Assembly (NCBI GenBank): GCA_034096865.1
Contig: JAWQFJ010000605.1
Coordinates: forward strand, 40,001-104,000
DNA length: 64,000 nt
Source of the DNA: Theodoxus fluviatilis
Lineage: Eukaryota; Mollusca; Gastropoda; Cycloneritida; Neritidae
Direction: 5' to 3'
Shown here: in pieces, positions 59,526 through 64,000 of the stretch
How the letters are laid out: the number at the start of each line of letters is the position of its first letter
Position numbering within the stretch: the first letter of the stretch is position 1
Made by a program: the position numbers and the translations under genes
The notes under the pieces: generated by a model
What the model was told of the DNA's origin: nothing
Databases searched by the model: none
Seen by the model: only the letters and a program-made list of their open reading frames with translations

Positions 59526-60050
59526 CACACATGCACGTATGCATGAATGCGTGAGCGCACAATTACAAAGACATATTCCAGCCAAGAAGACAGGCAATAA
59601 GTGGTAACTACTGCATTAGAAATGTTAAATATGACACCCCAGCTTGAAACCAATCCTAACTTGTGCAAGGTGATTAATGGTCCTACATGCAGAAATATGA
59701 GATTGGTGACAACCTGAGTTAAGTTATATGTATTCACAGAAATGACACCAGCAACACAGAATTCTTATATCCTCAAATAATTTGCCTGGGGAAAAAGTTC
59801 ACAAGTGAAAACCTATCTTTTCTTGCCTTACCTCTGCTATACAGTGTGTACAGCACCTGTGAAGAAAAACTTCAAAGGCCATTTTCTCAAAATTGCCCCT
59901 AGCCAATGACATCTGCATGTATCTTCAAATAGGCATTACTTCTACAATTTAGATCCCATAGGCATAGTGAAATACATGTAATGAAATCAAATTGAATAAA
60001 AATTACAGACTCAAGAAATACTTGCATCTCAAAGCATACAAAAACCAAGT
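56912..60050. other. 5' intron or upstream flank of the ATPase, unassigned
   Basis: 3.1 kb with a (TG)n at 58663-58698 and an (AC)n at 59485-59518 only. The ATPase start exon may be here but I could not recognise a short exon with an initiator Met. Confidence 0.45.
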
Positions 60051-60051
60051 C

Positions 60052-61136
60052 AGGGCTGGTTGTGTGGAGGCTGATTACAGCCCATCCCAGTCAAATTCAC
60101 TCTCTTCTTTCTACCAGCGAACACTGTACCTCTGACGTGAAACAGTGGATGACCCGGAACAAGTTCCAACTCAATGACTCAAACACTGAAGCACTCCTGG
60201 TGGGCGGCGGAGGCGAATCGGATCAGGCCCTCAAACTTAAACCAATGGTCACTGTGACATCGTCTTCTCTCAGTCTGTTTGAAATTTAGGCGTCATGTTT
60301 GACGATGATCTGTCAATGAGAACTCATGTAAACAAAGTCTGTCAGTTAGCATATTACGAGTTAAGGAAAATTAGTACTATTCGTCACTATCTTTCTCAGC
60401 AGGCCACCAAAATGCTCATCACATCACTTGTTCTGTCTCGTCTTGACTATGGAAACTCTCTTCTCGCTGGCATCCCCGACACTCTGCTTAACAAACTCCA
60501 GAAAGTTCAGAATTGCGCTGCTAGGCTAGTTTTTCGATGTCCCAAGCGTACCCATGTCTCTCCACTCCTACATACACTTCATTGGCTCCCCATCTCTCAG
60601 GGGATAGATTATAAACTTGCTACTTTGTGCTTCATGGCCATCAACAACACCACACCACATGCTCTTACATAAATTCTTGCACTGTCTACACGCCGTCCAG
60701 ATCTCTATGCTCAGCTGCTGACTCTAGAATGCTTAAGGTCCCCCGCCGTAATAAGAAAACTCAAGGACAGCGTGCCTTCTCCTATATTGGACCTGTAAGC
60801 TGGAATAGTCTGCCTCTCTCAGTCCGTCATACTGACACTCTGCCCCAGTTCAAAAGTGCTCTGAAGACCCACCTCTTCCGATCCACCTTTCTCACTGAGC
60901 TGCTTCGCCTTACTTGACCTAGCCTACAAGTACTGTGTATATTGTATAGTTTGTTTTATTGGATCTTAGGTTTATTTTTTAGTGTTTTTTTGTTGTTGTT
61001 TTTTTGTTTGTTTATATGTATAATGTGTGTTTTTGTAGGAATGTAATGTTGAGTGGTTGTATGAGTGTTGATTATTTAAGTTGTAAATGCCATGAGCTTG
61101 CTTGTCAAGGGAAGGTATCTGCATATAAATAAACTA

Positions 61137-61186
<50 letters not shown>
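60052..61186 (+). pseudogene. L2/CR1-like LINE, 5'-truncated copy with (ATT)n tail
   Basis: Three linked frames: SDVKQWMTRNKFQLNDSNTE; then VMFDDDLSMRTHVNKVCQLA, LSRLDYGNSLLAGIPDTLLN and RTHVSPLLHTLHWLPISQGI; then YTPSRSLCSAADSRMLKVPR, QRAFSYIGPVSWNSLPLSVR and LKTHLFR with a stop at 60915. These are the C-terminal RT, thumb and connection region of an L2/CR1-type ORF2. The catalytic box lies upstream of the truncation. A 3' UTR of about 220 bp ends in (ATT)n at 61136-61186. Same family as the split copy at 22.99-26.69 kb. Confidence 0.9.
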
Positions 61187-61187
<1 letters not shown>

Positions 61188-61327
61188 AGGCAAAACAAAT
61201 GGTTTCACCTTGGCCAAAAGCAACTCCAGCTATGCCACAAGACTATCAGAAACACCCCATGAACTGTTCTGGAGCACAGAGTAAATGTGCAGACATCAAG
61301 ATCAGAGGCAGGCATTGCAGAGGTAAT

Positions 61328-61573
61328 CTGAAAGCATCATATGTGATCATCTCACAGGGCCTGAGGTGCGTTTTGTTTTGAAAGGTATACAAAATGTTCA
61401 GATATGAACACTCATGGTGAGCACTTGAGAAACCCAAAGCTTTATTTCCTACACAAACCTGTCCACCAAGGCTCTCGCCGTGAGCACTCATCTCTGAGCA
61501 TTTCTTTTACCTTTTAAAATGAAACATTCCTCAGATCTCACAAGATGATCACATATGATGCTTTCAGACAGTT
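61328..61573. repeat. Imperfect long inverted repeat
   Basis: CTGAAAGCATCATATGTGAT (61329) is complementary to ATCACATATGATGCTTTCAG (61549-61568). Similarity continues inward for about 80-90 bp (CTGAGG...TTTGAAAAGGTA...TCAGAxATGAxCACTCA) around a spacer of about 60-80 bp. Confidence 0.8.
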
Positions 61574-62080
61574 TCTGCAAAACCTGCTTCTGATGGGGTA
61601 CTCTCTGAGGAGCACTATCACTGATCCATGGGCCCCCCCTGTAAAGTATGGGGCAGTGGTATGAGAACACAGTTATTGACAACTTCTATTCACCAGGTAC
61701 ATCAGCCACCAACTATACATTGCACTGCATTCCACACAGCAGTGGAGACTGTGAAATGTGTTCCAAGATAAAGACAAAATGGCAGACATCAACTCATATA
61801 ATTCTGTTTCCTAAAGAATCGGATTTTCTGGACCTTGAGATGACTCAGGAGGGTGCACCACTATGCCCAATATTGGAGAACATGCTACATGCTGAGTGAA
61901 TTTAATATGCTTTGGACAATCTTGGGTGGATTGCAGTAATGTGTAACTCAATGTTCTGACTAATCTTGCTCCTATTTCTTCATGTGTAGCTGCTGCTCAA
62001 CTGGAAGCATAACGAATGGGGCTACAAGTACAAGCATACACAATGACAATAGGTGTATGCTACCTGCCCATGCCTGACAT
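61574..62080. other. No gene recognised
   Basis: Contains a plus-strand frame of 83 codons (61648-61899, start MGQWYENTVIDNFYSPGTSA) without any motif I know. I would not call it a gene. Confidence 0.4.
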
Positions 62081-62082
62081 TA

Positions 62083-62327
62083 GCACTACACTTACACTGC
62101 TCAGCAAAGACTGCTGGCCAGCAATTGAACAAGACCCTGGCAAGCACTACACTTACACTGCTCAGCAAAGACTGCTGGCCAGCAATTGAACAAGACCCTG
62201 GCAAGCACTACGCTTACACTGCTCAGCAAAGACTGCTGGCCAGCAATTGAACTAGACCCTGGCAAGCACTACACTTACACTGCTCAGCAAAGACTGCTGG
62301 CCAGCAATTGAACAAGACCCTGGCAAG
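62083..62327. repeat. 61-bp tandem repeat x4
   Basis: Units of GCACTACACTTACACTGCTC, AGCAAAGACTGCTGGCCAGC, AATTGAACAAGACCCTGGCA A, nearly identical. Confidence 0.95.
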
Positions 62328-62451
62328 CAAGCCATTCCCAGCTTTTATTTAGTCCTCCCTCACAGAAAATGCAGACAGTGCTTCCATGTAATCATGGCTG
62401 CTGTAATGTGCTGTGAGCAACAAAGGAGATTCAGACAGACACATAAACAGG

Positions 62452-62455
<4 letters not shown>

Positions 62456-62519
<64 letters not shown>

Positions 62520-62585
62520 GACAGACAGACAGACAGGCAGGCAGGCCGGCAGGCAGGCAGGCAGGCAGACAGACAAACAGAGAGA
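62456..62585. repeat. (CA)n followed by (CAGA)n/(CAGG)n
   Basis: Simple repeats leading into the large minisatellite. Confidence 0.95.
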
Positions 62586-62589
62586 CACA

Positions 62590-64000
62590 CTGGGCACAAG
62601 AGTGGGACTGGGCACCTCAGTGGGACTAGGACTGGGCACCTCAGTGGGACTAGGACTGGGCACCTCAGTGGGACTGGGCACCTCAGTGGGACTAGGCACC
62701 TCAGTGGGACTAGGACTGGGCACCTCAGTGGGACTGGGCACCTCAGTGGGACTAGGACTGGGCACCTCAGTAGGACTGGGCACCTCAGTGGGACTGGGCA
62801 CCTCAGTGGGACTGGGCACCTCAGTGGGACTGGGCACCTCAGTGGGACTAGGACTGGGTACCTCAGTGGGACTAGGACTGGGCACCTCAGTGGGACTGGG
62901 CACCTCAGTGGGACTAGGACTGGGCACCTCAGTGGGACTGGGCACCTCAGTGGGACTGGGCACCTCAGTGGGACTAGGACTGGGCACCTCAGTGGGACTG
63001 TGCACCTCAGTGGGACTGGGCACCTCAGTGAGACTGGGCACCTCAGTGGGACTGGGCACCTCAGTGGGACTAGGACTGGGCACCTCAGTGGGACTGGACA
63101 CCTCAGTGGGACTGGGCACCTCAGTGGGACTGGGCACCTCAGTGGGACTGGACACCTCAGTGGGACTAGGACTGGGCACCTCAGTGGGACTGGGCACCTC
63201 AGTGGGACTGGGCACCTCAGTGGGACTAGGACTGGGCACCTCAGTAGGACTGGGCACCTCAGTGGGACTAGGACTGGGCACCTCAGTGGGACTGGGACTG
63301 GGCACCTCAGTAGGACTAGGACTGGGCACATCAGTGGGACTAGGACTGGGCACCTCAGTGGGACTGGGCACATCAGTGGAACTGGGACTGGGCACCTCAG
63401 TAGGACTAGGACTGGGCCCATCAGTGGGACTAGGACTGGGCACCTCAGTAGGACTGGGCACCTCAGTGGGACTGGGCACCTCAGTGGGACTGGGCACCTC
63501 AGTGGGACTGGGCACCACAGTGGGACTAGGACTGGGCACCTCAGTGGGACTGGGCACCTCAGTGGGACTAGGACTGGGCACCTCAGTGCGACTGGGCACA
63601 TCAGTGGGACTGGGCACCTCAGTGGGACTGGGCACCTCAGTAAGACTGGGCACCTCAGTGGGACTAGGACTGGGCACCTCAGTGGGACTGGGCACCTCAG
63701 TGGGACTAGGACTGCGCACCTCAGTAGGACTGGGCACCTCAGTGGGACTGGACACCTCAGTGGGACTGGGCACCTCAGTGGGACTGCACACCTCAGTGGG
63801 ACTAGGACTGGGCACCTCAGTGGGACTGGACACCTCCGTGGGACTGGGCACCTCTGTGGGACTGGGCACCTCAGTGGGACTAGAACTGGGCACCTCAGTG
63901 GGACTAGGACTCGGCACCTCAGTGGGACTGGACACCTCCGTGGGACTGGGCACCTCAGTGGGACTGGGCACCTCAGTGGGACTAGGACTGGACACCTCAG
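62590..64000 (-). repeat. 15/21-bp minisatellite, Pro-Thr-Glu-Val-Pro-Ser coding potential, runs off the edge
   Basis: Units are GGGCACCTCAGTGGGACT-like (15 bp) with an optional 6-bp insertion (AGGACT), over 1.4 kb and continuing past 64000. The minus strand is open throughout as PSPTEVPSPTEV with occasional extra PS. All units are multiples of three and all substitutions seen keep it open. It could be a mucin-like repeat exon, but at its lower end the frame runs on into CT and GT simple repeats, which argues against a normal protein end. Left as repeat with uncertain coding. Confidence 0.85.

Overview
The window is animal nuclear DNA, intron-rich and crowded with repeats. Penelope-like, DIRS-like, L2/CR1-like, piggyBac, Tigger, Harbinger-like and Helitron-like remnants occur together with a fibrinogen-type exon. 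This points to a marine invertebrate, most plausibly a lophotrochozoan such as a mollusc. That assignment is inference; no species-diagnostic gene is present.

The backbone is one large minus-strand gene, a P5B-type (ATP13A family) cation/polyamine-transporting ATPase. I could place 17 coding exons between 56911 and 10179. All 16 junctions keep codon phase and together they give 761 codons. They run from the N-terminal P5B membrane segment through the A domain, the PPALP fourth membrane helix, the phosphorylated Asp, the N domain and the return into the P domain. The start codon exon (above 56911) and the last exons (GDGxND loop, M5-M10) were not found. The gene therefore begins upstream of 56911 and probably ends beyond position 1.

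Left part (1-10 kb): GGA/GAA and CT/GA low-complexity tracts, the tail of a non-LTR reverse transcriptase (2043-2410), a single fibrinogen-domain exon (2582-2678), and a Penelope-like GIY-YIG endonuclease fragment (about 4420-4887). Middle part (10-46 kb): ATPase exons separated by introns full of dated insertions. These include a piggyBac 5' end at 12077, a 5'-truncated LINE with a 14-bp target duplication (14280-15886), a Harbinger-like MITE (15932-16437), a Tigger element (20645-21538), a complete-ended piggyBac deletion derivative inside a LINE (24276-25750), a cluster of Helitron-like ends (21.9 and 31.6-33.4 kb), a 79-bp satellite (35.3-37.5 kb) and a 22-bp minisatellite (40.3-42.1 kb). 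Right part (46-64 kb): a GC-rich, decayed DIRS-type tyrosine-recombinase retrotransposon with inverted terminal repeats and an internal complementary region (46895-52301), the first three recognised ATPase exons, several LINE fragments, and a Pro/Ser/Thr/Glu/Val minisatellite that runs off the right edge.

The most unusual observations follow. Three intronic minisatellites each begin at an ATPase splice site and copy that site in every unit (two donors, one acceptor). A GC-AG intron sits directly after the catalytic Asp-Lys codons. The usual Asn of the TGDN motif is Met. The DIRS element's internal complementary region matches both of its outer termini, including end-specific variants. One LINE is cut exactly at a TTAA shared with piggyBac, and its two halves now lie in opposite orientations.
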